Shown one piece after another: positions 22,011 through 31,818 of a stretch of DNA of 64,000 nucleotides. Both the position numbers and the translations under genes were made by a program. Below the pieces are notes generated by a model. The model ran no database searches. It worked only from the letters and a program-made list of their open reading frames with translations, and had not been told where the DNA came from. Source of the stretch: Pantoea brenneri (lineage in GTDB: Bacteria > Pseudomonadota > Gammaproteobacteria > Enterobacterales > Enterobacteriaceae); NCBI GenBank assembly GCA_002095305.1, contig MIEI01000016.1:1-64000 (forward strand). The letters are read 5' to 3'. Numbering within the stretch: the stretch's first letter is position 1; each line of letters opens with the position of its first letter.

Positions 22011-22043
22011 TGACTCCGCAGCGCGGCCTGCGCTGCGGAGTCA
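22011..22043 (+). terminator. Strong hairpin after hemF
   Basis: A perfect 13-bp stem (22011-22023 with 22031-22043) with a 7-base loop begins five bases past the hemF stop. The following bases are not T-rich, so it may act with Rho or as a stabilising hairpin. The rest of the gap to 22217 is AT-rich and presumably holds the promoter of the methyltransferase gene. Confidence 0.6.
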
Positions 22044-22217
22044 CGATCGTCGCCCCCTGAATACACTCTTTCACTGTAGCTGCTAATAAAGTTATTCCAT
22101 TTGCCACAATCACTCATAAATAATATCAGAATAGCGTTCATTTCTGTTTGATGCTCATCCGTTAGCGCCTGACCTTTAATTGATATAATAAGTAATCTCG
22201 CGACAAGGATAACAGCA

Positions 22218-23063
22218 ATGGCACTTTTTATAGATCCCGACGAAACACTACAATCGCTTAATTTTGCTGAGATAGCTGAGCGTCTTAATATCGAAATATA
22301 CAGCGGCTTCAAACCCGACCTTACTCCGTGGCTGGGTAAAAACATTATCTTCGATGATCTGATTGCAAAAAGAAACACCGGCACCGGCAACGACCATTAT
22401 GAAGACCAATGCTCAGCAAAATATTACTATGACATCTTCAATACGATTAAATCGTCTCTGGGCGAAGCAAACAGAATCGTTGAAGTCGGGGTATTTATGG
22501 GCGGAAGTACCTCAATTTTAGCGGGGTGTGCCCATTATCTGGGTATTGAACTCGACTTAATCGATATCAACCGTAATTTTTTACAGTTTGCCCACGAGCG
22601 CGCCAGAAGAAGCTACCCTGAAGCCGTTGAAAGCCGGGTCAGAATGTTTCACGGTACGCTGCCGGAATATGTCAGAGATGTGCTGATGGGCGAAGAGAAT
22701 GTCAAAATCATTATTCATCATGATGGTTCACACTCGTTTGAACAGGTGATTCGTGATCTCGGCAGCCTCTATTATTTAAAAGATAAACTGCACAGCATCC
22801 TGATTCAGGATACCCATTTGCGCGGCATACCTAAGTATTTTAATTTTGTTGATGCGGCAGTGTATTCCATTTTTGGACGGGATGTCACCTACGCGCCTAT
22901 CGGCAGCGTTTATAATGATAGCCGACTTTTCGAACCCAACAAATGGGAAGGTAATTACTTCATGCCCGGCGAGCCTGAAGGAATGTATATTCCACTGAGC
23001 CATAACAAGTTTCACTATCCTCATCCAAAAATCGGGTTCTCAGAATTTTTTGAAAGTGTTTAA
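22218..23063 (+). CDS. Class I SAM-dependent methyltransferase, family 24-like (accessory)
   Basis: A 281-residue soluble protein. SAM-binding motif I is VEVGVFMGGSTSILAG (about residues 90-105), the acidic ribose-binding residue follows in LDLIDIN, and HHDGSHSFEQVIRDLGSLYY (about 168-187) matches the acceptor-site motif of methyltransferase family 24 and of CmcI-type cephalosporin hydroxylases. The C-terminal 80 residues are not recognised. Substrates in these families are sugars or natural products, so the target cannot be named. The gene is AT-richer than its neighbours and interrupts the hemF to talA order, pointing to acquisition. No glycosyltransferase or biosynthetic partner is adjacent. 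Ribosome site is AAGGATAA before ATG 22218. Confidence 0.75.
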   Translation: MALFIDPDETLQSLNFAEIAERLNIEIYSGFKPDLTPWLGKNIIFDDLIAKRNTGTGNDHYEDQCSAKYYYDIFNTIKSSLGEANRIVEVGVFMGGSTSILAGCAHYLGIELDLIDINRNFLQFAHERARRSYPEAVESRVRMFHGTLPEYVRDVLMGEENVKIIIHHDGSHSFEQVIRDLGSLYYLKDKLHSILIQDTHLRGIPKYFNFVDAAVYSIFGRDVTYAPIGSVYNDSRLFEPNKWEGNYFMPGEPEGMYIPLSHNKFHYPHPKIGFSEFFESV

Positions 23064-23634
23064 CTGCGCTCCGATTCAATAAGTTTCCCCGGCAGCCCGT
23101 ATTCATCCTGATGATATAACACGCCACTCAACGGTTATCGGCTATTCCCCTCCGGGGAAGAGGCCGATTTCCCGCCGTCTTTCCACAACGCACTTACTCT
23201 GCACTCACCACATCAAAACCCCGGTCCCGATTACAGATCAACTTAGCGGACCAGCCGCTGCTGTCGCCCTTCGCCGACGCTTCCTTTATTGCCGCCTGAC
23301 TGACGGCAATGCTTACGCGTGTCACTCCCGCCTCAACCGTCGTGCGCTGCCGGTGTCGCTGATACGGCACGGATTGCTACAGTGTTGCCTGCGTCATTTA
23401 TCCTGGCTGCTATGCTTAGAGGTGGAATATGGCGCACCCCACGGTTAACACCGCATGACGGCTCCTTCGCACCGCCTCGCAGCGCAACAATCAGAGAAAC
23501 CGCATTTTCATCGGAAAGTGTCTGTTGCAATGTTATGGGTTCGCGTTCCCGGTAGCAGAGCACGCCACAGATTGGCTACGAGGCCTGAGGTGCTCCCTTT
23601 TCGCTTTCATGTTTTCTTTTCAAGGAGTTTAGAA
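23064..23634 (+). other. Gene-free accessory stretch upstream of talA, possible gene remnants
   Basis: This 571-bp stretch has no gene I can support. On the minus strand an open frame from about 23376 to 23194 reads ...RVSIAVSQAAIKEASAKG and ends RDRGFDVVSAE; it looks protein-like but has no good start or ribosome site. Another minus-strand frame (23563-23333) and its plus-strand shadow are unrecognised. The last 60 bp hold the talA leader, with ribosome site AAGGAG before 23635. I read the stretch as decayed acquired DNA plus the talA promoter. Confidence 0.4.
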
Positions 23635-24584
23635 ATGAACCAGCTAGAAGCCCTAAAACAGTTCACCACCGTGGTGGCGGACAGTGGTGATATCGAATCA
23701 ATTCGCAATTACCATCCGGAAGACGCCACCACCAACCCGTCACTGATCCTCAAAGCCTCCAGTCTTGATGCCTATAAACACCTGATTGATGATGCGATCG
23801 ACTACGCCAAAAAACAGGGCGGCAGCAAAGAGACGCAGATCATCAACGCCAGCGACAAAGTGGCGATTAACCTCGGTATGGAGATTCTGAAAAGCGTACC
23901 GGGCCGTGTCTCGACCGAAGTGGATGCGCGCCTCTCTTTCGATCGTGGCATGTGTGTGACTAAAGCAGAGAAACTGGTTCGCCTGTACGAAGAGCATGGT
24001 ATCGACCGCTCACGTATTCTGATCAAGCTGGCCTCAACCTGGGAAGGCATCCGCGCGGCAGAAGAGCTGGAGAAAAATGGCATCAACTGTAACCTGACGC
24101 TGCTATTCTCCTTTGCCCAGGCGCGAGCCTGTGCCGAGGCGGGCGTGTTCCTGATCTCGCCATTTGTTGGCCGTATTTATGACTGGTACAACAGCCGCAA
24201 ACCGATGGACCTTATGTGGTCGATGAAGATCCGGGCGTGAAATCCGTTCGTCGCATCTACGACTACTACAAAAAGCATCGCTACAGCACCATCATCATGG
24301 GTGCCAGCTTCCGTAAAGTGGAGCAGATTGTGGCACTAGCCGGCTGCGACCGTCTGACCATTTCGCCTAACCTGCTGGAAGAGTTACAGAACAGCGATGC
24401 GCCGCTGGAACGTAAACTGGAACCATCAACCGAAGGCTTCCATCAGCCGTCGCCGCTCTCTGAAGCTGAGTTCCGCTGGGAGCATAACCAGGATCCGATG
24501 GCGGTGGAAAAACTCTCTGACGGTATCCGTCAGTTCGCGGTTGACCAGCAGAAGCTGGAAGATGTGCTCGCCGCACGCCTGTAG
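23635..24584 (+). pseudogene. talA: Transaldolase, interrupted by one missing base
   Basis: Transaldolase moves a three-carbon unit between sedoheptulose-7-phosphate and glyceraldehyde-3-phosphate in the pentose phosphate pathway. The first frame has [13 protein letters not shown] and the Schiff-base lysine region [13 protein letters not shown], to YNSRKPMD. The frame then breaks at 24210-24211 and the next frame continues [20 protein letters not shown] to the normal C-terminus at 24584. Adding one C makes [11 protein letters not shown] and a 316-residue enzyme, the family length. No other defect is visible, so a base error is likely. It pairs with tktB as in E. coli, hence talA rather than talB. 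Confidence 0.9.
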
Positions 24585-24599
24585 TGTTCATTTTTAGTC

Positions 24600-24618
24600 G
24601 GGCGGGAATTTCCCGCCC
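24600..24618 (+). terminator. Hairpin between talA and tktB
   Basis: An 8-bp stem, GGGCGGGA with TCCCGCCC, around a 3-base loop is followed by TGATTCTT. It is a partial terminator candidate within the 58-bp talA-tktB spacer; some read-through into tktB is likely. Confidence 0.5.
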
Positions 24619-24642
24619 TGATTCTTAACAAGGGAGAACTTT

Positions 24643-26643
24643 ATGTCCTCACGCAGAGAGTTGGCAAACGCGATTCGTGCACTGAGTATGGATGCGGTAC
24701 AGAAAGCAAACTCAGGTCACCCGGGTGCGCCAATGGGCATGGCAGATATCGCTGAAGTCTTATGGCGCGACTTCCTCAAACACAATCCGACCAATCCCGC
24801 CTGGCTCGACCGCGACCGGTTTATTCTCTCCAACGGTCACGGCTCAATGCTGCTTTACAGCCTGCTGCACCTGACCGGTTATGATCTGCCGATTGAAGAG
24901 CTGAAGAATTTCCGTCAGCTGCATTCAAAAACCCCGGGCCACCCGGAGATCGGCTACACCCCTGGCGTTGAAACCACCACCGGCCCGCTGGGTCAGGGAC
25001 TGGCGAATGCTGTCGGCTTAGCCATTGCCGAACGCACCCTGGCGGCGCAGTTTAACCGCCCGGATCACGACATCGTTGACCACTTCACCTATGTCTTCAT
25101 GGGCGATGGCTGTCTGATGGAAGGGATCTCGCACGAAGTCTGTTCGCTGGCCGGTACGTTGGGCCTCGGCAAACTGATCGGCTTCTACGACCACAATGGT
25201 ATTTCGATTGATGGCGAGACCGAAGGCTGGTTTACCGACGACACCCATAAACGCTTTGAATCCTACAACTGGCATGTGATTGGCGACATTGACGGACACG
25301 ATCCGGAAGCAGTCAGCCAGGCGATCAAAGAAGCGCAGAGCGTGACTGACAAGCCGTCACTGATTATCTGCCGCACTATTATCGGTTTCGGTTCGCCGAA
25401 CAAAGCCGGTAAAGAAGAGTCACACGGTGCGGCGCTGGGTGAGGAAGAAGTGGCGCTGACGCGTAAGCAGCTCGGCTGGAACTATCCGCCGTTTGAAATT
25501 CCGGCAGAGATCTACCAGCAGTGGGATGCCAAAGCCGCCGGTGCGGAACGCGAAAAAGCCTGGGATGCTAAATTTGCCGCCTATAAGCAGGCCCATCCTG
25601 AGCTGGCTCTGGAATATGAGCGCCGGATGAATGGCGAAATGCCGTCTACCTGGGAAGCGGAAGCCACCAAATTCATCAACGATCTGCAGGCCAATCCACA
25701 GAAAATTGCCAGCCGTAAAGCGTCGCAAAACTCGCTGGAAGCCTACGGTAAATTACTGCCCGAGTTCCTCGGCGGATCGGCTGACCTGGCCCCGAGTAAC
25801 CTCACCATCTGGTCAGGCTCGAAGTCGATTAAAGACGATCCGGCCGGTAACTACATCCACTACGGCGTGCGTGAATTCGGCATGACAGCGATTGGTAACG
25901 GTATCGCTCACCATGGTGGCTTCGTGCCTTACACCGCGACCTTCCTGATGTTCGTTGAGTACGCGCGTAATGCGGCGCGTATGGCGGCACTGATGAAAGC
26001 GCGGCAGATTCTGGTCTATACCCATGACTCGATTGGTCTGGGTGAAGATGGCCCGACGCACCAGCCGGTTGAGCAGATCGCCAGCCTGCGCCTGACGCCG
26101 AACATGAGCGTCTGGCGTCCGTGCGATCAGGTTGAGACGGCGGTGGCATGGAAAGCGGCGGTAGAACGCCATCACGGCCCGACGGCGCTGATCCTGTCAC
26201 GTCAGAACCTGCTGCAACCGGAGCGCACGCCAGAGCAGATTGAGAACATCAAGCGCGGCGGTTATGTGCTGAAAGACTGCGACGGTACGCCAGAAGTGAT
26301 TCTGATCGCGACCGGTTCAGAGATTGAGATCACCCTTGGCGCCGCGGAGAAACTGACCACCGGTGGCCATAAAGTCCGGGTGGTTTCTCTGCCATCTACT
26401 GACCTGTTTGATGCACAGGATGCCGCTTACCGTGAATCGGTACTGCCGAGCGGCGTGAAAGCGCGCGTGGCGGTTGAAGCCGGTATCGCTGATTACTGGT
26501 TCAAGTATGTCGGACTGGATGGTGCGATTGTCGGGATGACCACCTTTGGCGAATCAGCGCCGGCCGGTAAGTTGTTCCCTGAGTTTGGCTTCACGATTGA
26601 AAACATCGTCAGCCACGCTGAAGCATTACTCAAGCCAGTTTAA
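24643..26643 (+). CDS. tktB: Transketolase
   Basis: A 666-residue thiamine-diphosphate enzyme that transfers two-carbon units in the pentose phosphate pathway. The thiamine-binding motif [13 protein letters not shown] continues to the metal ligands near [11 protein letters not shown], and the pyrimidine domain and the C-terminal domain are complete. [20 protein letters not shown] at the N-terminus is the family signature. Position after talA matches E. coli tktB, so I use that symbol, though sequence alone does not separate it from tktA. Ribosome site AAGGGAG. Confidence 0.93.
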   Translation: MSSRRELANAIRALSMDAVQKANSGHPGAPMGMADIAEVLWRDFLKHNPTNPAWLDRDRFILSNGHGSMLLYSLLHLTGYDLPIEELKNFRQLHSKTPGHPEIGYTPGVETTTGPLGQGLANAVGLAIAERTLAAQFNRPDHDIVDHFTYVFMGDGCLMEGISHEVCSLAGTLGLGKLIGFYDHNGISIDGETEGWFTDDTHKRFESYNWHVIGDIDGHDPEAVSQAIKEAQSVTDKPSLIICRTIIGFGSPNKAGKEESHGAALGEEEVALTRKQLGWNYPPFEIPAEIYQQWDAKAAGAEREKAWDAKFAAYKQAHPELALEYERRMNGEMPSTWEAEATKFINDLQANPQKIASRKASQNSLEAYGKLLPEFLGGSADLAPSNLTIWSGSKSIKDDPAGNYIHYGVREFGMTAIGNGIAHHGGFVPYTATFLMFVEYARNAARMAALMKARQILVYTHDSIGLGEDGPTHQPVEQIASLRLTPNMSVWRPCDQVETAVAWKAAVERHHGPTALILSRQNLLQPERTPEQIENIKRGGYVLKDCDGTPEVILIATGSEIEITLGAAEKLTTGGHKVRVVSLPSTDLFDAQDAAYRESVLPSGVKARVAVEAGIADYWFKYVGLDGAIVGMTTFGESAPAGKLFPEFGFTIENIVSHAEALLKPV

Positions 26644-26650
26644 TGGTTTT

Positions 26651-26676
26651 GCCCTTCCCGGCCGATCGGGAAGGGC
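26651..26676 (+). terminator. Terminator after tktB
   Basis: A perfect 10-bp stem (26651-26660 with 26667-26676) with a 6-base loop starts eight bases past the tktB stop, followed by CATTTCTG. Moderate intrinsic terminator. Confidence 0.7.
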
Positions 26677-26896
26677 CATTTCTGCTCATAGCCTGAAACA
26701 GAAAAAAATCTGCTTACCCCTCTTCCCGCCTCGCGCAAACTGATTACTATAGACTCGTCCTATTTTACGCTGCCTGTCCGCTGGCCGCCCGCCTCTTCCT
26801 GTCTGATGGAATGTTGCGGTTTGCTGTCGGCGACTTCCTGAAGTATTAAGGCAGCCATTTTCCGCCGATTTAATAGCGAAGCCCTCTCCGTTGAAC

Positions 26897-28060
26897 ATGC
26901 GCACATCATATTTACTGGCCTTAATGGTTTCTCTGCTTCCATTAAAAAGCATGGCGCAGGTCGCGCCCGATCCGTTGCTGGCGTCACAGATTGTCGATCG
27001 CTATGCGGAACATATCTTTTACGGCAGCGGCGCGACCGGCATGGCGCTGGTGGCCATTGATGGCAATCAGCGGGTGTTCGCCAGCTTTGGTGAAACCCGG
27101 CCAGGCAACAATGTGCGTCCGCAAAAAGATTCGCTGATTCGCATCGCCTCACTCAGTAAGCTCATGACCAGCGAAGTGATGGTAAAGCTGGCGGAGCGCG
27201 GCCAGATCCGCCTCGACGATCCGCTCAGTAAATATGCGCCGCCGGGCGCGCGGGTACCGGGCTACAACGGCCAGCCGATTCGTCTGATTAACCTGTCGAC
27301 TCATACCAGCGGTCTGCCGCGTGAGCAGCCCGGCGGTAAACCTCATCGTCCGGTCTTTGTCTGGCCCACACGCGCTGAGCGCTGGGACTGGCTCTCTGGT
27401 GCCACGCTTAAATCAGCACCGGGCAGCGATGCCGCCTATTCCAACCTGGGATACGATCTACTGAGCGATGCGTTGTCGCGGGCAGCGGGTACGCCTTATC
27501 CGGCGCTGTTTCAGCAGCTGATTACCCGACCGCTCGGCATGAAAGACACCACGTTTACCCCGTCGCCAGAGCAGTGCAGCCGGTTAATGGTGGCCGAGAA
27601 AGGCGCCAGCCCTTGTAACAATACGCTGGCCGCGATTGGCAGCGGAGGCGTCTACTCCACGCCGGATGATATGGGTCGCTGGATGCAGCAGTTCCTTAAT
27701 TCATCGGTCAACCAGCGCACGCCGCAGATCGATCGGCTGCAGACGCTGATCTATCGCCGCGACCAGTTGCATAAAGTTGAAGGCATGGATGTGCCGGGCA
27801 AAGCCGACGCGCTGGGAATGGGCTGGGTCTATATGGGACCAAAATCCGGACGTCCTGGCATCATTCAGAAAACCGGCGGTGGCGGCGGCTTCATTACCTA
27901 TATGGCGATGGTGCCGCAGCATAATGTGGGAGTGTTTGTGGTCGTCACCCGCTCACCGCTCACCCGCTTTACACCGATGAGCGATGGCGTGAACAACATG
28001 CTGGCTGAACTGGTCGGTAACCAGCTGGGATCACCGATGATGGTGCAGGCGATTCGTTAA
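26897..28060 (+). CDS. ampH: D-alanyl-D-alanine carboxypeptidase/endopeptidase AmpH
   Basis: A 387-residue periplasmic class C penicillin-binding protein. It trims peptidoglycan peptides and may help recycling. A signal peptide (to about SMAQ) precedes DRYAEHIFYGSGATGMALV. The catalytic SXXK is SLSK (about 85-88), the Tyr motif is in AYSNLGYDLLSDAL, and the C-terminal KTGGGGGF stands for the KTG box. Sequence agrees closely with E. coli AmpH, although there the gene lies elsewhere on the chromosome. The ATG at 26897 gives a good signal peptide; a TTG at 26891 is possible. It overlaps the convergent ypfG by four bases. Confidence 0.92.
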   Translation: MRTSYLLALMVSLLPLKSMAQVAPDPLLASQIVDRYAEHIFYGSGATGMALVAIDGNQRVFASFGETRPGNNVRPQKDSLIRIASLSKLMTSEVMVKLAERGQIRLDDPLSKYAPPGARVPGYNGQPIRLINLSTHTSGLPREQPGGKPHRPVFVWPTRAERWDWLSGATLKSAPGSDAAYSNLGYDLLSDALSRAAGTPYPALFQQLITRPLGMKDTTFTPSPEQCSRLMVAEKGASPCNNTLAAIGSGGVYSTPDDMGRWMQQFLNSSVNQRTPQIDRLQTLIYRRDQLHKVEGMDVPGKADALGMGWVYMGPKSGRPGIIQKTGGGGGFITYMAMVPQHNVGVFVVVTRSPLTRFTPMSDGVNNMLAELVGNQLGSPMMVQAIR

Positions 28061-29130
28061 CGTTGCTGCACCGTACTGGCGGACTGGCTTACCCACAGGG
28101 TGGGCCAGTCATCGCTGCTGTGCCAGGCGTCACAGGTCGATTCTTCAGCATACTCCGCCAGCACAAAACGCGTGCCGTCAAACTGCCAGCGTGTCGCTCT
28201 GCCGCAGTCGCCTAATCCGCGTCCTTTGCCAAAGGTATAGAGCTGGCCGGTAGCCGCATCGTAATCCGCATTAATCAACTCAAGCTGGCGTTCGCTGGTA
28301 CCCGGTGGCGTAAATGGCAGGGTCAGCGTCACCCCTCTCGCCACGTAAGGCTGACTGCGCGTCACTTCAAACGCCAGATCGATCACGTTGTAAGCGCCCA
28401 TTTCGCAACTCACCAGCAGCAGCGCTTTCTGATCGGTCAGCGGCGCCACGCTCACTTCGCGCCGCATCGGGTCCAGCGAACAGGAGTCGGTATTGATGCG
28501 CCAGGTGCCGTAATCGATCAGTCCGCTGGTCTCTTCGCGGGTCAGCGCAGCAGGCTGAGGCGGCGCGGGCGGTAATGGCGGCAGAGTCGGTGACGGCGGC
28601 ACATCCCAGCTGGCCCGGTCGCCGCGCTTAACCCAGGCACTCATGCCATTCACCCTGCCCTGCACATCATCCATCAGCAGCAGTGCCGCTTTCATGCCGC
28701 GCAGCGAGATCAGGGCATTGGGATCGTAGGTGAGCTGCACGGTTTTTGCGTCCAGTACCAAATCAAGGAATTCATCGATGGCGATGGCGTTGCTGGTGGC
28801 GAGATGATGGGGTTCTACCGTCCAGTGTTTCAGATCGGGTTTGAGGCGACGCTGGTCGAGCAACAGATTATCCTGCAGCGGCCCGCCCTTCAGCTCACCG
28901 CTGTAGGCGCTGCCATAGTCGATACGCAGCAGCGGGCGGTCATTGACCCCCGCATGACGCGAAATCGTCATTACTAATCCTTTGTCGCCCGGAATATTGC
29001 GTGCCACGCAGAATGCCGCGTTGTTACAGGTCATTTGCCAGTCGTTAAACGACTTCTGCAACGGTTCGGCCTGCACAGAGGCAACCAACAGCGAAGACGA
29101 CAGCCACAGCGATTTCATCCAATACGACAT
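28057..29130 (-). CDS. ypfG: DUF1176 family periplasmic protein YpfG
   Basis: A protein of about 357 residues with a signal peptide ending near VASVQAEP and then FNDWQMTCNNAAFCVARNI, the start of the DUF1176 domain. A Pro-rich linker (about 185-200) joins it to a C-terminal half with paired cysteines, probably disulfide-bonded. The function is unknown. It occupies the E. coli ypfG position between tktB and nudK. The start is either 29130 or the ATG four codons in; both keep the signal peptide. Confidence 0.82.
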   Translation of the reverse strand: MSYWMKSLWLSSSLLVASVQAEPLQKSFNDWQMTCNNAAFCVARNIPGDKGLVMTISRHAGVNDRPLLRIDYGSAYSGELKGGPLQDNLLLDQRRLKPDLKHWTVEPHHLATSNAIAIDEFLDLVLDAKTVQLTYDPNALISLRGMKAALLLMDDVQGRVNGMSAWVKRGDRASWDVPPSPTLPPLPPAPPQPAALTREETSGLIDYGTWRINTDSCSLDPMRREVSVAPLTDQKALLLVSCEMGAYNVIDLAFEVTRSQPYVARGVTLTLPFTPPGTSERQLELINADYDAATGQLYTFGKGRGLGDCGRATRWQFDGTRFVLAEYAEESTCDAWHSSDDWPTLWVSQSASTVQQR

Positions 29131-29317
29131 TAAGAAAATCGATCCCCGAATACTCAGAGTGGAGATGATAGCGCATCAACGGGCCCGACGGCGGCCGCAT
29201 TCTGTGAACCCGTCCAGAAAGCGCGATTAACTGCTTAAAAAGCAGCCATGGTTCAGTGAAAAGTAACGCATCAGCCACCGCTACTCAGGATAAAATCGGA
29301 TCGGTTCGCTGCGCGCG

Positions 29318-29896
29318 TTACGGCTTTAACCAGCCCGCTAACTGCGCATGCTGTAACAACATCACGGTTTTACCGTCGCAGATGCGGCCATCTTTGACCA
29401 TCGCCAGCGCCTCAGGAAAAGCGATCTCCAGCACCTCGATCGATTCATCCTCAACCCCGCCGCCCGCATTGTCGCGCAGCGATTCATTATACTCAGCAGC
29501 GAAAAAGTGGATAAGCTCGGTCACTCCGCCCGGCGACATGTAGCAGGCATAGAGTTTTTCTACCTCGCCTACCGCATAACCGGTCTCTTCAATCGCCTCT
29601 TTGCGAATGCAATCTTCGGGTGAATCGTCGTCGAGTAAGCCAGCGCAGGCTTCGATCAGCATGCCGCTGTGGTTACCGTTGACGTAGGTGGCGATGCGGA
29701 ACTGACGCGTCAGCACCACGTTGTTCTTTTCGCGGTTATACAGCAGGATAGTCGCCCCGTTGCCGCGATCGTAGACTTCGCGTTTATGGCGAATCACTTT
29801 GTCACGCCGGTCGGTGATTTCATAGGTGAAGTTGCGTAGCACAAACCAGTTATCAGACAGCAACTTATCTTTGATGATATTGATCTTAAACGACAT
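29318..29896 (-). CDS. nudK: GDP-mannose pyrophosphatase NudK
   Basis: A 192-residue Nudix hydrolase that splits GDP-mannose and related sugar nucleotides. The family hallmarks are [14 protein letters not shown], the Nudix helix in [12 protein letters not shown] and [14 protein letters not shown]. In the loop before the helix this protein has DDDSPED, where I recall DNDEPEV in E. coli. The start at 29896 aligns with E. coli NudK; an upstream in-frame start would add 44 unconserved residues. In E. coli aegA follows; here ansP does. Confidence 0.92.
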   Translation of the reverse strand: MSFKINIIKDKLLSDNWFVLRNFTYEITDRRDKVIRHKREVYDRGNGATILLYNREKNNVVLTRQFRIATYVNGNHSGMLIEACAGLLDDDSPEDCIRKEAIEETGYAVGEVEKLYACYMSPGGVTELIHFFAAEYNESLRDNAGGGVEDESIEVLEIAFPEALAMVKDGRICDGKTVMLLQHAQLAGWLKP

Positions 29897-29996
29897 GCGC
29901 GCTCCGCTACAGCATAAAGGGAGTCTGCCATCATAGGATGAAGCCGCCGGGAAAACTATCTGAATTCGCCTGCCGCCGCGCTGGATAAACGGCAAT

Positions 29997-30022
29997 AAAA
30001 AAGCCAGCCCGCAGGCTGGCTT
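29997..30022 (-). terminator. Intrinsic terminator after ansP
   Basis: A perfect 9-bp stem (30001-30009 with 30014-30022) with loop CGCA is followed on the minus strand by a T run. It lies 19 bases past the ansP stop and upstream of nudK. Confidence 0.85.
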
Positions 30023-30040
30023 ATTCACGACGCGCTGAGA

Positions 30041-31537
30041 TTAGTGCGAGCTTTCATCTGCCAGTCGGGCTGGCTTCGGCTCTTCTTCATGGTGATCGTG
30101 TTCGGTTTCCGCAATAGCGCTGACGCGCTTACGGACCCCAAACCAGCCCAGCACCAGAATCACCGCAATCAGCGGGATTGAGGCGATGGTGTAGGTGCCG
30201 TTCGGATAATCAAACGCCATCAACACCAGCACGCTGAACAGGAACAGCAGCGTCAGCCACGAGGTAAACGGCGCGCCTGGCAGCTTAAAGCTGACGTCAT
30301 CCGCTTTGCCTTCTTTGATCGCCTTACGCAGCCGCAGCTGGCATACCACAATAAATGCCCAGGAAGAGATAATTCCCAGCGAAGCGACGTTCAGGACAAT
30401 CTCGAATACCTGCGAAGGCACATAGTAGTTAAGCACCACGCCAATCACGTAGACGCCGATGGTGACCAGAATACCGGCATAAGGCACCTGCTGACCGTTC
30501 ATCTTTGACATGAATTTTGGTGCCGATCCGCCCATCGACATGGAACGCAGAATACGTCCGGTCGAGTAAAGGCCGGAGTTCAGGCTGGAGAGCGCCGCGC
30601 TCAGTACCACGATATTCATGATGCTACCAATGTAAGGCACGCCCAGCTTCGAGAAGAAGGTCACAAACGGACTCTGACCTGCCTGATAGGCATTCCACGG
30701 CAGCAGCATCACCAGCAGCACCACCGACCCGACATAGAACAGGCCGATACGCCAGATCACGCTATTGATCGCTTTTGGCAGCATGGTTTTCGGGTCTTTA
30801 CATTCGCCGGCCGCAGTGCCGACCAGCTCAATCGAGGCGAAGGCAAATACCACCCCCTGAATCAGTACCAGCGCCGGCAGTAAGCCATGCGGGAACAGGC
30901 CGCCGTTGTCGCTAATCAGATGGAAACCGGTACTGTTGCCATCCAGCGGTTTGCCGGTGCCGAGGAACACCACGCCTACCACCAGAAACAGCACAATCGC
31001 CAGCACTTTGACCAGCGCGAACCAGAACTCCATCTCGGCGAACCACTTCACGCCAATCATGTTCATGGTGCCTACGATGGCCAGCGCGCCAAGCGCGAAG
31101 ACCCACTGTGGCACATCGCCAAACGCGCCCCAGTAGTGCATGTAGAGCGCGACGGCGGTGATGTCGACGATACCGGTCATGGCCCAGTTCACGAAATACA
31201 TCCAGCCTGCGACGTATGACGCTTTTTCACCGAGGAATTCACGGGCATAGGAGACGAAGCTGCCGCTGCTGGGGCGATGTAATACCAGTTCGCCCAGGGC
31301 ACGCAGGATAAAGAAGGAGAAGATGCCGCACACCAGATAGATGATAGCCAGCGCCGGTCCGGCCGCCTGCAGACGGCCACCGGCCCCCAGGAACAGACCG
31401 GTGCCGATGGCGCCGCCGATAGCAATCATCTGTACGTGACGGTTGCCCATCGCCTTTTGATAGCCGCTGTCGTGCGAATTAAGCCAGCGTCTTTTTGCAG
31501 CGCGCATCTCGGCCGCAGATTTTTTATTCGATTTCAT
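30041..31537 (-). CDS. ansP: L-asparagine permease AnsP
   Basis: A 498-residue amino-acid/proton symporter with 12 predicted membrane spans. The amino-acid permease signature MIAIGGAIGTGLFLGAGGRL lies at the first span, and FASIELVGTAAGECKDP near the middle. Near-identity over long stretches to my memory of E. coli AnsP (GVKWFAEMEFWFAL, SLNSGLYSTGRILRSM) supports the substrate. The acidic, His-rich C-terminal tail is cytoplasmic and variable. The start at 31537 follows CAGGAAAGCT; a longer start would add 14 residues. It sits where E. coli has aegA. Confidence 0.92.
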   Translation of the reverse strand: MKSNKKSAAEMRAAKRRWLNSHDSGYQKAMGNRHVQMIAIGGAIGTGLFLGAGGRLQAAGPALAIIYLVCGIFSFFILRALGELVLHRPSSGSFVSYAREFLGEKASYVAGWMYFVNWAMTGIVDITAVALYMHYWGAFGDVPQWVFALGALAIVGTMNMIGVKWFAEMEFWFALVKVLAIVLFLVVGVVFLGTGKPLDGNSTGFHLISDNGGLFPHGLLPALVLIQGVVFAFASIELVGTAAGECKDPKTMLPKAINSVIWRIGLFYVGSVVLLVMLLPWNAYQAGQSPFVTFFSKLGVPYIGSIMNIVVLSAALSSLNSGLYSTGRILRSMSMGGSAPKFMSKMNGQQVPYAGILVTIGVYVIGVVLNYYVPSQVFEIVLNVASLGIISSWAFIVVCQLRLRKAIKEGKADDVSFKLPGAPFTSWLTLLFLFSVLVLMAFDYPNGTYTIASIPLIAVILVLGWFGVRKRVSAIAETEHDHHEEEPKPARLADESSH

Positions 31538-31757
31538 AGCTTTCCTGTTTGTCCTGACCATCAGTCGCAGTACATCCAAACGATTGCGTTATGCCATGCG
31601 AAATGGGGTATTTTCCTCTGTGCGTCTGCCTGTGAGTTAGCGAAAGCAGCGCGGGAATTAACGGCGATGAATCCTACCCGTTCTGCAAGAACGAAGCAAA
31701 ATATAGTGGGAGGCTGCACGGGTTGATTTGTAAGAATCGGTTCTGATGCACAAAAAC

Positions 31758-31784
31758 AAAAAAACCGGCCGCAAACGGGCCGGT
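31758..31784 (-). terminator. Intrinsic terminator after the DUF1471 gene
   Basis: Stem ACCGGCC with GGCCGGT, a 7-base loop, and a T run on the minus strand. It lies 35 bases past the DUF1471 gene stop. Confidence 0.8.
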
Positions 31785-31818
31785 AAAAGCTACAGGGATG
31801 GAAACCGGGAGGGTGGGA

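Noticed and set aside
23319-23563. Overlapping plus- and minus-strand frames upstream of talA as real genes
   Set aside because: Neither has a ribosome site or recognisable family, and they mirror each other.
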